From Streptomyces sp. NK08204 (GTDB lineage Bacteria; Actinomycetota; Actinomycetes; Streptomycetales; Streptomycetaceae): a stretch of 64,000 nucleotides of DNA. The notes beneath the pieces were generated by a model. That model saw only the letters and a list, made by a program, of their open reading frames with translations. It was not told the DNA's origin and did no database searches. The stretch spans positions 31,022 through 95,021 of the forward strand of contig NZ_JAINVF010000029.1 in NCBI RefSeq assembly GCF_020400585.1, in the 5' to 3' direction. Positions 34,526 to 43,272 of the stretch are shown in pieces. The translations under genes and the position numbers were made by a program. How positions within the stretch are numbered: position 1 is the first letter of the stretch; each line of letters begins with the position of its first letter.

Positions 34526-35418
34526 GCGCCTTTGCCGGCACGAGCGTGCGATTCGGCTACGGGACCAACGGGTTCTCCAACCACCGCCTGGAGGACGCGC
34601 TCGCCGTCATCGCCGACCTCGGTTACGAAGGCGTCGCGCTCACCCTCGACCACCACCATCTCGACCCGTTCGGACCGGACCTGCCCCGCCGGGTCGAAGC
34701 CCTGGCGACACGGCTGGACCGGCTCGGGCTCGGCGTCGTCATCGAAACCGGCGCCCGGTACCTGCTCGACCCGCGGCGCAAGCACGCCCCGACGCTCCTC
34801 GACGACGAACCCGCGGCCCGGCTCGACTTCCTGCGGCGGGCCGTCCGCATCGGAGCGGATCTGGGGGCGGAGGCCGTCTCGTTCTGGGCCGGCATACGGC
34901 CCCCCGACGTCCCGCAGGACCAGGCGTGGGACCGCCTGGTGCGGGGCTGCGACGAGGTGGTGGCCGCGGCGGACGCCGCGGGTGTGCGGCTGGGTTTCGA
35001 ACCAGAACCCGGCATGCTGGTGGAGACGATCGACGACTGGTTCACGCTGCGCGGCAGGCTCGGCGCGCCGGGCTGCTTCGGCCTGACGCTCGACATCGGC
35101 CACTGCCGCTGCATCGAGTCGCGGCCGGTGGCGGACTGTGTGGCAACGGCCGGTCCTCACCTGGTCAACGTGCAGATCGACGACATGCGGCGGGGTGTGC
35201 ACGAGCACCTGGAGTTCGGTGCCGGCGAGGTCGACTTCCCGGCCGCGCTGCGCGCCCTCGCCGACGCCGGATACGGCGGGCTGACGGCCGTGGAGCTGCC
35301 CCGCCACTCCCATGCCGCACCCGCGGTCGCGCGCGCGTCGCTGGAGTTCCTCACCGCCGCCCGCGCCGCAGCCGAGGCCCTCGCTGCAACCCGTGAAGCC
35401 AAGGAGGTCCCGCAGTGA
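34522..35418 (+). CDS. Sugar phosphate isomerase/epimerase-like TIM barrel
   Basis: The 298-residue AP-endonuclease-2/xylose-isomerase-type barrel begins FGYGTNGFSNHRLEDALAVI. Metal-binding residues can be placed in GLGVVIETGARY, GFEPEPGMLVET, TLDIGHCRC, NVQIDDM and AVELPRHSH. Such enzymes isomerise or epimerise sugars or inosose. It is joined to the neighbours by ATGA and GTGA overlaps. Together with the inositol-phosphate-type cyclase it suggests a modified cyclitol. It resembles EboE (next but two) in fold but is a separate gene. Confidence 0.88.
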   Translation: MSAFAGTSVRFGYGTNGFSNHRLEDALAVIADLGYEGVALTLDHHHLDPFGPDLPRRVEALATRLDRLGLGVVIETGARYLLDPRRKHAPTLLDDEPAARLDFLRRAVRIGADLGAEAVSFWAGIRPPDVPQDQAWDRLVRGCDEVVAAADAAGVRLGFEPEPGMLVETIDDWFTLRGRLGAPGCFGLTLDIGHCRCIESRPVADCVATAGPHLVNVQIDDMRRGVHEHLEFGAGEVDFPAALRALADAGYGGLTAVELPRHSHAAPAVARASLEFLTAARAAAEALAATREAKEVPQ

Positions 35419-36071
35419 CCGGCGGACATCTCGCAGACGTGCTGAAAGACCAAGTCGCCGACCCGGCGTGGCTGCACGACGCCGAGCGGCAGGTGACACA
35501 GGACCCCGCCGCGGTCGCCGCGCTGTTCCCCGCCGCGGGCAGGCGATGCGGCCGGGGCCCGCTCACGGACCCCGGCCCCCAGCTGGCGGGCTGGACCGTC
35601 GACGACGCGGCCCGCGTCCTGCTGCTGACCGCGCTGCCGCTGCGCGGCGCGGCGCTGGCCCAGCAGGTCGGTGCGCTGTACCGGTACGGCGGCGCGGCCG
35701 AGAAGCGCGCGGTGCTCCGCGCCCTGCCCGGCCTGGAGATCGGATCCCTCGCGGTGGACCTGCTCCACGACGCGATCCGCACCAACGACCCGCGGCTGAT
35801 CGCCGCCGCGGTCGGCCCCTGCGCCCGGCATCTCGACGACGCGATGTGGCGGCAGGCCGTGCTCAAGTGCGTGTTCATGGACATACCGCTGACCGCGGTG
35901 GCCGACCTGGAACGGCGTGCCGACGGCGAACTGGCCCGGATGCTGGCCGACCTGGACGACGAACGGCGTGCCGCCGGACGGACCATGCCCGACGATGCGA
36001 CCGCCCTGCTGGCACTGATCGGCGACCGGACGCCGGCACGGTCCGGCGAGCGCGAGGAGGAGGCAGTCTGA
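35415..36071 (+). CDS. eboA: EboA-domain protein
   Basis: The 218-residue, mostly helical, soluble protein has the EboA-type N-terminus (WLHDAERQV, AALFPAAGRRCGRGPL), a middle LLLTALPLRG repeat-like region and the FMDIPLTAVADL block. It has no catalytic motif; the family role in metabolite traffic is unknown. Start GTG 35415 is inside the previous gene's stop (GTGA). The stop shares a base with the EboB start (TGATG). The family is rare outside Ebo clusters, so it is the best marker of the operon's identity. Confidence 0.85.
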   Translation: MTGGHLADVLKDQVADPAWLHDAERQVTQDPAAVAALFPAAGRRCGRGPLTDPGPQLAGWTVDDAARVLLLTALPLRGAALAQQVGALYRYGGAAEKRAVLRALPGLEIGSLAVDLLHDAIRTNDPRLIAAAVGPCARHLDDAMWRQAVLKCVFMDIPLTAVADLERRADGELARMLADLDDERRAAGRTMPDDATALLALIGDRTPARSGEREEEAV

Positions 36072-36937
36072 TGCGCATCTTCGACCCGCACATCCACATG
36101 ACCTCACGGACCACCGACGACTACGAGCGCATGGCGGCGGCCGGCGTACGCGCGCTGGTCGAGCCGGCCTTCTGGCTCGGCCAGCCGCGCACGAACGCCG
36201 GGTCGTTCATCGACTACTTCGACTCGCTGACCGGCTGGGAGCCGTTCCGCGCCGCCCAGTTCGGCATCCGCCACCACTGCGCCATCGCGCTGAACCCCAA
36301 GGAGGCCAACGACCCGCGCTGCCGTGAGGTGCTGGGTGAGCTGCCGCGTTACCTGGCCATGGACGGAGTGGTGGCGGTGGGCGAGGTCGGCTACGACTCG
36401 ATGACGCCGGAGGAGGACGAGGTGTTCGCGGCCCAGCTCGAGCTGGCCGTCGAGCACGACCTGCCGGTGCTCGTGCACACCCCGCACCGCGACAAGCAGC
36501 GCGGTACCCGGCGCACGCTGGACGTACTGAAGGAGTCCGGCATCGAACCCGGACGGGTCGTCATCGACCACCTCAACGAGGTGACCGTGGGCCTGGTCGC
36601 CGACAGCGGCTGCTGGATGGGGTTCTCCATCTATCCGGACACCAAGATGTCACCGGACCGTATGGCCGCGGTGCTGCGCGAGTACGGGACGGACCGGATG
36701 CTGGTGAACTCCGCCGCCGACTGGGGCCGCAGCGACCCGCTGCTCACCCACGCCACGGGGCAGGCGATGCTGGCCGCCGCGTTCACCGACGACGACGTGG
36801 ACCGGGTGCTGTGGCACAACCCCGTCGAGTTCTACGGCCAGTCCGGGCGGTTGGAGATCTCCCCGGCGGCATCCGGGGCGGAGCAGGAGCCCGCTTCGGC
36901 GTTCGCCGGCAACTCCATCGCCCGCGGAGGCAGCTGA
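36071..36937 (+). CDS. eboB: TatD-family metal-dependent hydrolase (EboB)
   Basis: The 288-residue barrel has the metal-binding HxH near the start (FDPHIHMTS) and further ligands in GEVGYDS, LVHTPHRDK, VIDHLNEV and NSAADWG, in the order of the TatD/amidohydrolase family. Family members hydrolyse DNA ends or small esters/amides; the EboB substrate is unknown. The ATG overlaps the EboA stop by one base, and the gene is followed by EboE in the same TGATG manner. The ~25-residue C-terminal tail after the barrel is low-complexity. Confidence 0.9.
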   Translation: MRIFDPHIHMTSRTTDDYERMAAAGVRALVEPAFWLGQPRTNAGSFIDYFDSLTGWEPFRAAQFGIRHHCAIALNPKEANDPRCREVLGELPRYLAMDGVVAVGEVGYDSMTPEEDEVFAAQLELAVEHDLPVLVHTPHRDKQRGTRRTLDVLKESGIEPGRVVIDHLNEVTVGLVADSGCWMGFSIYPDTKMSPDRMAAVLREYGTDRMLVNSAADWGRSDPLLTHATGQAMLAAAFTDDDVDRVLWHNPVEFYGQSGRLEISPAASGAEQEPASAFAGNSIARGGS

Positions 36938-38106
36938 TGCGGCTGCGGCACCCCGACGGCCAGACGATCCACCTCGGCTACTGCACCAACGTCCACGCCG
37001 GCGAGGAACTGCCGGAGATCGTCGGGCAGCTCGACACGTACGCGGTGACGGCACGCAGGCTCCTGGGTGCCGACCGGCTCGGGGTCGGACTGTGGCTGGC
37101 CGCGCCGGTCGCCGCGCAACTCGCCGCCGACCCCGCTGCGGTGGACAGGCTGCGCCGCGACCTCGACGCGCGCGGCCTGGAGGTGGTCACCTGCAACGGC
37201 TTCCCCTACCGCGCCTTCCACGCCCCGGTGGTCAAGCACGCCGTGTACCAGCCGGACTGGCTGACCGACGAACGCATGGCCTACACGGTCGACCTGGCCC
37301 GGGTGCTGGCCGGACTGCTTCCCGACGACGCCGCCCGCGGCTCGGTGTCCACACTGCCGCTGGCCTGGCGTACGCCCTGGACCGCGCGGCACCGGGCGGC
37401 GGCCGGGGGGCGGCTCGCCGAACTGGCGGACCGGCTCCAGGCCGTGCACGCGCGAACCGGGCGGCTGATCCGCGTGGGGTTCGAACCGGAACCCGGGTGC
37501 GTGCTGGAATCGACCGAGCAGGTGGCCGAGGGGTTGTCCGGCGTCGACACCCGGTACCTCGGGGTGTGCCTGGACCTGGCCCATCTGGCGTGCGGGTGGG
37601 AGGAGCCGGGTGCCGCGCTGGCCCGGCTGGCCGGTGCGGGCCTGCCGGTGGTGAAGGTGCAGGTGTCCGCCGCCCTGGAAGCGGACGATCCGGAACAGGC
37701 CGGAACGTCTGCCGCGCTGCGGGGATACGCCGAGCCCCGGTTCCTCCACCAGACCCGGTCCGCCGCCGGGCACGCGGCCGACGATCTGGCCGACGCGCTC
37801 GACGCGGGCTTCCCCGGGCCGTGGCGGGTGCACTACCACGTGCCGCTGCACGCCGCCCCCCAGCCACCGCTGCACGCCACGCTGGACGTGCTGCGCGATG
37901 CGCTGGCCGTGCTCGTCGGAGGCGACCGGGCGTTGTGCGACCACCTGGAGGTGGAGACGTACACCTGGAACGTGCTCCCGCCGGCCCAGCGTCCCTCCGG
38001 TCCCGGCCGACTGGCCGAGGGCATCGCCGCCGAGGTGGCCTTCGCCCGGGACGAACTGCTCGCTCTGGGGCTGCGCGAACGATCTGTGAGGGAGATGATC
38101 CATTGA
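36937..38106 (+). CDS. eboE: EboE-like metabolite-traffic protein (TIM barrel)
   Basis: The 389-residue protein begins IHLGYCTNVHAGEEL, the typical EboE opening. It has NGFPYRAFHAPVVKHAVYQPDW, FEPEPGCVLESTEQ, LDLAHLACGWEEP, VKVQVS, RVHYHVPLH and a C-terminal VETYTWNVLP. The xylose-isomerase-like barrel carries plausible metal ligands. Known Ebo work links it to export of a lipid-linked or prenylated precursor; the chemistry is unproven. It is fully coupled to the genes on both sides. Confidence 0.88.
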   Translation: MRLRHPDGQTIHLGYCTNVHAGEELPEIVGQLDTYAVTARRLLGADRLGVGLWLAAPVAAQLAADPAAVDRLRRDLDARGLEVVTCNGFPYRAFHAPVVKHAVYQPDWLTDERMAYTVDLARVLAGLLPDDAARGSVSTLPLAWRTPWTARHRAAAGGRLAELADRLQAVHARTGRLIRVGFEPEPGCVLESTEQVAEGLSGVDTRYLGVCLDLAHLACGWEEPGAALARLAGAGLPVVKVQVSAALEADDPEQAGTSAALRGYAEPRFLHQTRSAAGHAADDLADALDAGFPGPWRVHYHVPLHAAPQPPLHATLDVLRDALAVLVGGDRALCDHLEVETYTWNVLPPAQRPSGPGRLAEGIAAEVAFARDELLALGLRERSVREMIH

Positions 38107-39506
38107 ACCGCCGGCCCACCCCCCTTGTCGTGCTCAACGTCGTGGGGCTCACTCCGCGTCTGCTCAAGCACATGCCTCGACTGGCCGCGACCGCCCGCAC
38201 GGGCTGGCAGGCCCCACTCGCTCCGGTCCTGCCCGCGGTCACCTGCTCGATGCAGGCCACATTGCTGACCGGCGCACCGCCGCGTGAGCACGGCATCGTC
38301 GGCAACGGCTGGTACTTCCGCGACCTCGGTGAAGTCCTGCTCTGGCGACAGCACAACGCGCTCGTGGGCGGGGACAAGCTGTGGGACGCGGCCCGCCGGC
38401 GTTGGCCCGGGTACACGGTCGCCAACATCTGCTGGTGGTATGCGATGGGGGCGGCCACCGACTGGACGGTGACTCCGCGCCCGGTCTACCACGCTGACGG
38501 CCGTAAGGATCCCGACTGCTATACGGACCCGCCGGAGCTGCACGACGAACTCACTGACGCGCTCGGTACCTTTCCGTTGTTCAACTACTGGGGTCCGGGT
38601 GCGGGCCTGGCGTCGTCGAGGTGGATATGCCGCGCCGCGCAGCATGTCATGGAGCGTCACGATCCGGATCTGACCCTGGTGTACGTGCCGCACCTCGACT
38701 ATGACCTGCAGCGGTTCGGTCCGGACGGGCGGCGGGCCGCGTCCGCCGCGGCGCGTCTGGACAGGGTGCTCGGGCCGCTGCTCGATGCGGCGCGTGACCG
38801 CGGCGCGACCGTGGTGGTCCTGTCGGAGTACGGCATCACACCGGCGAGGCGTCCGGTCGATGTCAACCGGGCGCTGCGCCGCGAGGGACTGCTGCGGGTG
38901 TACACCCAGGCGGGTATGGAGTACCTGGACCCGTGGACGTCGCGGGCGTTCGCCGTCGCCGACCACCAGGTCGCGCATGTCTACGTTCCTGATCCGGCCG
39001 ACCTGCCCATGGTGCGTAAGGTGTGCGCCGATCTGCCCGGCGTCGCCGAGGTGCTGGGCGAGGAGGACAAGGCGGCATACGGCCTGGACCATCCGCGGGC
39101 CGGCGACCTCGTCCTGGTCGCCGAGCCGGAGGCCTGGTTCACCTACTACTACTGGCTGGAGGAGGATCGCGCGCCGGACTTCGCCCGGCTGGTGGAGATC
39201 CACCGCAAGCCCGGATACGACCCGGCCGAGCTGTTCTTCGACCCCGCGGCCCCGGGCGCCGCCAGATTCCGGACCGCGGTGGCGCTGGCGCGCAAGAAAG
39301 TGGGCCTGCGGTACCTGATCAGCTCGGTCGGCCTGGATGCGGGAGCCGCCGCCGTGCGCGGCACGCACGGCCGGCTGCCCGTCGGTTCGCAGGACAGCCC
39401 GGTCCTGCTGTGCTCTGATCCCCGCGGCGCCCGCGAGCGGTACGAGGCAACCGAGGTCAAGGACCTGCTGCTGGATCTCGCGTCGCCGATCGGCGGACAG
39501 GTCTGA
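38103..39506 (+). CDS. eboF: Alkaline phosphatase/NPP-family phosphodiesterase (EboF)
   Basis: The 467-residue protein has the alkaline-phosphatase superfamily layout: VLNVVGLTPRLLKHMP at the N-terminus, nucleophile region PAVTCSMQATLLTG (Thr/Ser), YVPHLDYDLQRFG, and a late metal-binding region VADHQVAHVYVPD. The usual SDHG metal motif reads SEYG. Start TTG 38103 overlaps the EboE stop (TTGA), giving LNRRPTPLVVLN. It likely cleaves a phosphodiester or diphosphate of the operon's product. It is the last gene; the reading stops at 39506 and 39507-39833 holds no supported gene. Confidence 0.88.
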   Translation: MNRRPTPLVVLNVVGLTPRLLKHMPRLAATARTGWQAPLAPVLPAVTCSMQATLLTGAPPREHGIVGNGWYFRDLGEVLLWRQHNALVGGDKLWDAARRRWPGYTVANICWWYAMGAATDWTVTPRPVYHADGRKDPDCYTDPPELHDELTDALGTFPLFNYWGPGAGLASSRWICRAAQHVMERHDPDLTLVYVPHLDYDLQRFGPDGRRAASAAARLDRVLGPLLDAARDRGATVVVLSEYGITPARRPVDVNRALRREGLLRVYTQAGMEYLDPWTSRAFAVADHQVAHVYVPDPADLPMVRKVCADLPGVAEVLGEEDKAAYGLDHPRAGDLVLVAEPEAWFTYYYWLEEDRAPDFARLVEIHRKPGYDPAELFFDPAAPGAARFRTAVALARKKVGLRYLISSVGLDAGAAAVRGTHGRLPVGSQDSPVLLCSDPRGARERYEATEVKDLLLDLASPIGGQV

Positions 39507-39833
39507 CGTCCTGCCCGGTTCCGGCCGCCGGCAGTGCTCCCACCCGAACGGCACGGGGCGCGCCCGGCGACCCGCCCGGTGCGCCCCGCGCCCTGCCGTG
39601 CCCGACCGGCGTTCGGTGCGGACTGCGCCGGCGGCGCGCCGGGGGACCGGTACGTGACCGTGGGCGCCGCCGACTGATCCGCGGCGCGGTATTCGGCCAG
39701 GACCGACTGCGTTCATGCCATCCCGCTGCAACCTGCCTCCCCCGTCACGGGGGCGCGGCTACACATGAAAGCCGGGGTGGCTCACTGCCGTCCCGGCATG
39801 GTGTTGGCCGCTGACTGGGGGAGGTCTGGACGG

Positions 39834-40043
39834 TTGCTGACCATCAACGTGGCGGTGCTGCTCGCGGTCATCGTGTTCTTCCGGCTGAGACGGCGTACGC
39901 AGGCCCGTAGCCGCTCCGACGAGCAGCTGACCGTCGTCATCTGCCTGGCGCTGGGCGTACTGATCGCGCCTACTCCGACAGGCCAGGGAATCCTGAACAT
40001 CGTGAGGCAGCTCGCGAATGGTGTCACGCAGGCCAGCCGGTGA
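39834..40043 (+). CDS. Small two-helix membrane protein
   Basis: 69 residues from TTG 39834, chosen because GGGGGAGG lies eight bases upstream; the frame also opens further left (ATG 39765). It has two hydrophobic segments (LTINVAVLLAVIVFF and TVVICLALGVLIAP) around a basic loop (RLRRRTQARSR), and the tail ILNIVRQLANGVTQASR. I do not recognise a named family. The stop overlaps the GTG start of the nuclease gene, so the two are coupled. It may place or restrain the nuclease at the membrane. Confidence 0.7.
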   Translation: MLTINVAVLLAVIVFFRLRRRTQARSRSDEQLTVVICLALGVLIAPTPTGQGILNIVRQLANGVTQASR

Positions 40044-40759
40044 GCCCCCGCTCACGCAAGGGCCGGACACCGGCGACCAGGCGCCCGCCGGTGCGGCGGC
40101 GTACCCGAGGGCCAGGCAAACGGCGGCAGGGCGCGGATGGCCGACTGATCGGTTCTCTCGTAGCCGTCGCCCTGGTGGTGGTCGTCGTCCACTGGCTGCT
40201 GGCCCATTGGTGGGTTCTGGTCGTCCTCGGGACGCTCGCGCTGCTGGCCGGCGGCGGCTGGCTCTACCAGAAGCAACACAGAGCACGGTGGGAAAGGGTC
40301 CGCGCGCAGGGCCTCCGGTACGGGCTGGACCAGCTGGACGCCCTGCACCACTCCCGGTTCGAGGAAGCGGTGCGGGACCTGATGCGCCGTGACGGCTGCC
40401 AGGACGCGGTCCGTGTCGGGGGCGGCGGGGATCTGGGCGCCGACGTGAAGGCCACCGACCCGCACGGGCGGCGCTGGGTGATCCAGTGCAAACACCGGCG
40501 CAACGGCCTGGCCGGCTCCGCCGTTGGAACGCCGGACCTTCAGGTCCTCAACGGCACCGCCCGCCAGGTCCACGGCGCCGACGTCGCGGTGATCGTGACG
40601 AACGGCCGGGTGACCGCGCCGGCCACGGCTTTCGCCGAACAGCAGCGGTTACACGTCGTCGACCGTCACACCCTCGGAGTGTGGGCGTCCGGCTCGCGCC
40701 CCTTGTGGGAGCTGCTGCGTGCCGTCCCGCCGCCCCGCAGGCCGACCGCGTTCTCCTGA
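40040..40759 (+). CDS. Membrane-anchored Mrr-type restriction endonuclease
   Basis: The 239-residue product has a basic N-terminus, two transmembrane segments (about residues 37-75) and a C-terminal Mrr_cat nuclease domain: HHSRFEEAVRDLMRRDGCQDA, then GGGGDLGADVKATDPHGRRW and VIQCKHRR. The latter form a PD-(D/E)xK-type core (Asp...Gln-x-Lys). Mrr-type domains cut modified or foreign DNA. Start GTG 40040 is in a GTGA overlap with the small membrane protein. A role in DNA uptake or phage defence is inference. Confidence 0.85.
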   Translation: MSPRSRKGRTPATRRPPVRRRTRGPGKRRQGADGRLIGSLVAVALVVVVVHWLLAHWWVLVVLGTLALLAGGGWLYQKQHRARWERVRAQGLRYGLDQLDALHHSRFEEAVRDLMRRDGCQDAVRVGGGGDLGADVKATDPHGRRWVIQCKHRRNGLAGSAVGTPDLQVLNGTARQVHGADVAVIVTNGRVTAPATAFAEQQRLHVVDRHTLGVWASGSRPLWELLRAVPPPRRPTAFS

Positions 40760-41364
40760 GCAGCTCGCGGCCAAGGCTGCCTCGCCGTTTCTGCAAGGCG
40801 CTGTTTCTGGTGGATGCCGGTGCTGATCAGCACGAGGAGGCACGGGGCCCCGAACGGGACGTCAACCTCCGGCGCCTCGTCGTGGTCACCGTCATCGCGG
40901 CGGAGATCGCCCTGCCGCCCGCGCTGCTCAGCCCGCAGACGATGCCGTACACGGTCGTCGCCGGCATCGGGATGCACCTGCCTTCACCTGCCTCGAGCCC
41001 CGCCGGCTCATCACCTTCTTCGGCCTCACCCTCGGCGCCTACGTCGCCTTCGCCGTCTGATCTTCTCCGTCCCCGGCCCCCGGCGCCGGGGGCGGTTGTA
41101 CGGTCCGCCGCACCGCCGGCACACGGCTGTGCAGAGCGCGGCGGCCGGGTAGTCGGCCCGAGAGATCTTCGCCACCAGCCGCGGCCGGTGGCAGGTGCAG
41201 TCCTCCGCCGTACGACGCCGACGAGCCCCGTCACCGTCCGGGGCCTGGGCCGCCTGGTCAGCGAGCGGCGTTCTCGGCGACCACTCGCTGGACGTTCAGA
41301 AGCTGCCCGTCGTCCGGGGGCGAGCCCGGTGGCCCGGCAGCGCGTCTGCCGGGCCACATTCCGC
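40760..41364 (+). other. Gene-free stretch with a possible decayed membrane gene
   Basis: Around 40850-41063 one frame reads LRRLVVVTVIAAEIALPPALL and a second frame reads LEPRRLITFFGLTLGAYVAFAV before a stop. Both are membrane-like and may be two halves of a broken gene. I see no start or family. The rest has no supported content. Confidence 0.35.
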
Positions 41365-41769
41365 TCAGCGAGTGCCGGTGCGCTTTTCGAGGCGGGTGCC
41401 GTGGCGAAGGGTGATCGACATCAGGTCGCTGGGGCCGTCCAACTCCAAGCGGTGCCAGCGCCCGCGGGGGACGATCGCGGCGGTGCCTGCCTGCAACTGC
41501 ACCATGTCCTCGGCGCCGCCGGTCCTCGCGGGACGGAAGCAGAGGCGGACACCGCCGCTCAGGCAGCACACCGCCTCATCGGCCTCCGGGTGCATCTCCC
41601 AGTGGTCGGCATGGACGTCGGCGTCGGTTGCCACGTGGAAGGTTGCGATCTGCCAGGCGCCGCAGTCGCTGCTCGTCATCCGCCGTTCGCCGGCCTGGAC
41701 ATCGCCGTCGGGGTGGATATGCAGAGCTGAGGCGAACAGGTCGATGGGTGAGACGGGCGTCGTCGTCAT
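41365..41769 (-). CDS. Cupin-domain protein
   Basis: The 134-residue single-domain cupin has motif 1 around HADHWEMHPEADEAVCCLSG and motif 2 around AIVPRGRWHRLEL, giving a His/Glu-rich metal or ligand pocket. ATG 41769 overlaps the stop of the MFS transporter (ATGA), so they are one transcript. Small cupins beside efflux pumps may bind or modify the exported compound. The function is not determinable. Confidence 0.85.
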   Translation of the reverse strand: MTTTPVSPIDLFASALHIHPDGDVQAGERRMTSSDCGAWQIATFHVATDADVHADHWEMHPEADEAVCCLSGGVRLCFRPARTGGAEDMVQLQAGTAAIVPRGRWHRLELDGPSDLMSITLRHGTRLEKRTGTR

Positions 41770-43214
41770 GACGGCGTTCCTTCCAGTCGGTTCTGTGCAG
41801 GGGCGGCAGGCCGCGGCGCAGGTGTTCCGGTCCGGCGGCGGGGCAGCACACCGATTGCCACGACCGCCGCGATCAGGAAGAGGGCGGCAGCGACGGCAAG
41901 GCCCAAGGCGTAGCCGTCGTTGAGCGCGGCGGGGTCGGTGGCCGTGCCGGTGCGGTGGGCGGCGAGGGTGGCCAGGGCGGCCAGGCCGATGCAGCCGCCG
42001 AGTTGGCGGGAGCTGTTCATGAGGCCCGAGGCCATGCCGGCCTCGCGGGCGGCGACGCCGGTGGTCGCGGCGGCGACGATCGGGGCTATGACCAGCCCGA
42101 CGCCGACGCCGGTGATGACGCAGGGGCCGAGCACGTCGGTGAGGAAGCCGCCGTCGGGACTGATGAAGGCGAACCAGGCCAGGCCCGCGGCGGCCAGCAG
42201 GGCGCCGGGCACCAGGGCCGCACGGGGGGTGCGCGCCGCGGTGACGCGGGTTGCGACGAGGCTGCCCGCGACCAGGCTCGCGCAGAAGGGCAGGAACGCG
42301 GCGCCGGTCGCTGCGGCCCCCATGCCCAGAACCTGCTGCAGGTACAGGGACACGAAGTAGAACGCCGCGAACTGCCCGGCCGTGGAGAAGAACACCAGCA
42401 CGTTGGCGCCGGCGACCCAGCGGCTGCGCAGGAGGCCGAGGCGCAACAGCGGTGCGGGAGCCCTGGATTCGGCGTAGGCGAAGGCGGCCAGGAGCGCGGT
42501 GGCAGCGACGAGCATCGCCCACGTGGCCGCAGACCCCCACCCTTGGGCGTCGGTGCGGACGACACCGAGGACCAGCAGTCCGGCTCCGCCGGTGGCCAGG
42601 ACGGCACCGAGTACGTCCAGCCTCTCACGCCGGGCAGGGCGTGCGTCGGCGGGCGCGCCTGCGGCAACCAGCGCAAGAGCCACCGCCACGATGGGCAGGT
42701 TGATCAGCATGACCCAGCGCCAACCCGCGTACTCGGTCAGCAGTCCACCCGCCAGCACGCCCACTGCTCCTCCCACGGCGTTCACCCCGCTCCACACGCC
42801 GAGCGCGCGTACGCGCTGTGGGCCCTCGGTGAACGTGGTGGTGAGCAACGCCAGCGTGGCAGGGGTGGCGGCGGCGGCTCCCAGGCCCTGACCGGCGCGG
42901 GCGGCGATCAGCTGCCAGGGGGCCTGGGCCAGCCCGCCCGCCAACGAGAACAGCCCGAAGACGGCCAGGCCCAGCGCGAAGAGCCGACGCCGGCCGTACA
43001 GGTCGCTTGCGCGGCCTCCCAGCAGCAGGAATCCGCCGAGCGTGAGCGCGTATGCGTGCACCACCCACGACAGGTCGAGCGGTGCGAAACCCAACGCGGT
43101 GCGCATCGCGGGCAGGGCGACGTTGACCACCGAAAGGTCAAGGGCTACGGCGAACTGGGCGACGGCCACCGCCGCCAGCACCACACCGGGGTGCCCTCGT
43201 AAGTTTTTATACAT
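41766..43214 (-). CDS. MFS drug efflux transporter (DHA2-like)
   Basis: The 482-residue product has many hydrophobic helices and the major facilitator motifs: LDLSVVNVALPAM in TM1, GRASDLYGRRRLF in the 2-3 loop, and the antiporter motif region around SGVNAVGGAVGVLAGG in TM5. Length and loops fit 14-TM DHA2 pumps (EmrB/QacA-like). ATG 43214 lies in an AT-rich stretch. The gene is divergent from a TetR-type regulator 58 bases away, the standard arrangement for an inducible efflux system. Confidence 0.93.
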   Translation of the reverse strand: MYKNLRGHPGVVLAAVAVAQFAVALDLSVVNVALPAMRTALGFAPLDLSWVVHAYALTLGGFLLLGGRASDLYGRRRLFALGLAVFGLFSLAGGLAQAPWQLIAARAGQGLGAAAATPATLALLTTTFTEGPQRVRALGVWSGVNAVGGAVGVLAGGLLTEYAGWRWVMLINLPIVAVALALVAAGAPADARPARRERLDVLGAVLATGGAGLLVLGVVRTDAQGWGSAATWAMLVAATALLAAFAYAESRAPAPLLRLGLLRSRWVAGANVLVFFSTAGQFAAFYFVSLYLQQVLGMGAAATGAAFLPFCASLVAGSLVATRVTAARTPRAALVPGALLAAAGLAWFAFISPDGGFLTDVLGPCVITGVGVGLVIAPIVAAATTGVAAREAGMASGLMNSSRQLGGCIGLAALATLAAHRTGTATDPAALNDGYALGLAVAAALFLIAAVVAIGVLPRRRTGTPAPRPAAPAQNRLEGTPS

Positions 43215-43272
43215 GTAAGGAAAGTAGCTCGACCGGATCCCCGCTGTCGATGCCTTGAGGGATGATGAGGGC

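Noticed and set aside
40486..41730. Open plus-strand frame overlapping the nuclease end and cupin gene
   Set aside because: It has no domain and is antisense to the cupin; third-position bias fits the opposite strand there.
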